Shown here: positions 4,935 to 5,415 of the stretch, piece by piece
Position numbering within the stretch: position 1 is the stretch's first letter
Layout: each line of letters starts with the position of its first letter
Assembly (NCBI GenBank): GCA_004347955.1
Contig: QNVH01000002.1
Location: forward strand, 13,832-19,246
Reading direction: 5' to 3'
Origin: Thermoproteota archaeon
GTDB lineage: Archaea > Thermoproteota > Methanomethylicia > Methanomethylicales > Methanomethylicaceae
DNA: 5,415 bases
Position numbers and translations under genes: made by a program
Notes under the pieces: generated by a model
What the model was told of the DNA's origin: nothing
Seen by the model: only the letters and a program-made list of their open reading frames with translations
The model's database searches: none

Positions 4935-5415
4935 TTCCTTCGGCAATTAAGGATCTGGTCAGAGGCCTTGAGGAGATCTTAGAGGCAGACGGGGCAGGCG
5001 CCTCACGCAGGAATTTAAGCCCTCTGGCTCTGGTCATAGTCGCCTCGCTGGTAGTCCTATCGGCACTACTTGCAAATTCCTTCCTGCAACTTGTAGCCTT
5101 GGGAATGTTAAGTACGCTGTTGGCTGCCTCCCTTGGAATCCGGCTAAAGAGGTATTTTATAAAACCTATTGTCCCCTCGCTCTTCGTTTTCTTGATATCC
5201 CTCCCCGCCGCATTCTTGACAGGAGGGACGCCTTTATTCGCCATTAGTGTGGGCCCTCTCACAGCCTTAGCCTCATTTGAGGGCGCCTATAGAGTTGCCC
5301 AATTTGTGATGAGGGTGTGGGTCTGCGTCGCAACGCTCACTATGCTCACCTCAATTTTAGGTATTGATGGGATCTTGAACGTTTTAGCCCAAGTGAGGGC
5401 CCCTAGAATACTCAT
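4931..5415 (+). CDS. cbiQ: CbiQ-type ECF transporter transmembrane (T) subunit, 3' end beyond window
   Basis: CbiQ is the EcfT scaffold linking the CbiM metal-binding subunit to CbiO ATPases. The first 161 residues are visible. The start is TTG 4931 in a TTGA overlap with the preceding stop; no clear Shine-Dalgarno site is present, so reinitiation is likely. The N-terminal about 27 residues are polar (including EEILEADG and ASRRN). Hydrophobic segments follow at about 30-69 (a hairpin of two), 78-97 and 100-118, then the amphipathic stretch RVAQFVMRVWVCVATLTMLT (121-140) and GILNVLAQVRAPRIL (147-161). The last resembles the family region that leads from a membrane helix into the cytoplasmic coupling helix. 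The Ala-Arg-Gly-type coupling motifs lie beyond the edge. Context, cbiM and a CbiN-like gene directly upstream, strongly supports the call; CbiO should follow. Confidence 0.85.
   Translation, partial: MIPSAIKDLVRGLEEILEADGAGASRRNLSPLALVIVASLVVLSALLANSFLQLVALGMLSTLLAASLGIRLKRYFIKPIVPSLFVFLISLPAAFLTGGTPLFAISVGPLTALASFEGAYRVAQFVMRVWVCVATLTMLTSILGIDGILNVLAQVRAPRIL

Noticed and set aside
4864..5262. Minus-strand open frame of 132 codons
   Set aside because: It is antisense to the CbiN-like gene end and cbiQ, both supported by family features and operon order; the product is Ser/Arg/Lys-rich as expected of a shadow frame.
1..5415. CRISPR array, tRNA, insertion sequence or attachment site
   Set aside because: No regularly spaced repeats, cloverleaf, transposase or terminal inverted repeats were seen; the window is almost fully occupied by the listed genes.

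Overview
The window looks archaeal. Evidence: short AT-rich TATA-like boxes lie about 25-50 bases ahead of first genes, purine-rich Shine-Dalgarno sites precede internal genes, TTG starts are common (four of the eight genes), AGG/AGA arginine codons are frequent, and genes overlap tightly. The lineage cannot be fixed from sequence alone; a TACK-type or methanogen-related archaeon is possible. No rRNA, tRNA, CRISPR array or transposon is visible.

Three transcription units are present. (1) Minus strand, bases 1-1025: a membrane-anchored NosL-like cysteine-rich protein (putative copper protein), followed four bases later by an unrecognised multi-pass membrane protein that runs off the left edge. 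(2) Plus strand, bases 1138-3817, divergent from unit 1: two small membrane-anchored exported proteins of unknown function, then an FtsX/MacB-type ABC permease and its LolD/MacB-type ATPase, packed as one operon. Units 1 and 2 share a 112-base intergenic region with a perfect 7-bp inverted repeat between candidate promoters, so they are probably co-regulated and may form one envelope metal-handling or lipoprotein/mechanotransmission system. (3) Plus strand, bases 3948-5415: the start of an ECF-type cobalt/nickel importer, cbiM - PDGLE/CbiN-like - cbiQ (cut by the right edge). The ATPase (CbiO) would be expected beyond the window.

The oddest property is that three of the eight genes are each broken by a single one-base frame change: nosL-like near 582, the first exported protein at the C-run 1276-1280, and cbiM near 3975-3979. 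In each case one added or removed C/G rebuilds a family-like protein. For cbiM the repair restores the MHIPDGFL metal-binding N-terminus and puts the second metal-ligand histidine at residue 67. Sequencing or assembly indels are the simplest explanation; real decay or recoding is less likely. The clearest biological novelty candidate is the divergent NosL / small exported proteins / MacB-like ABC module, whose two small proteins and partial membrane protein I cannot assign to a known family.
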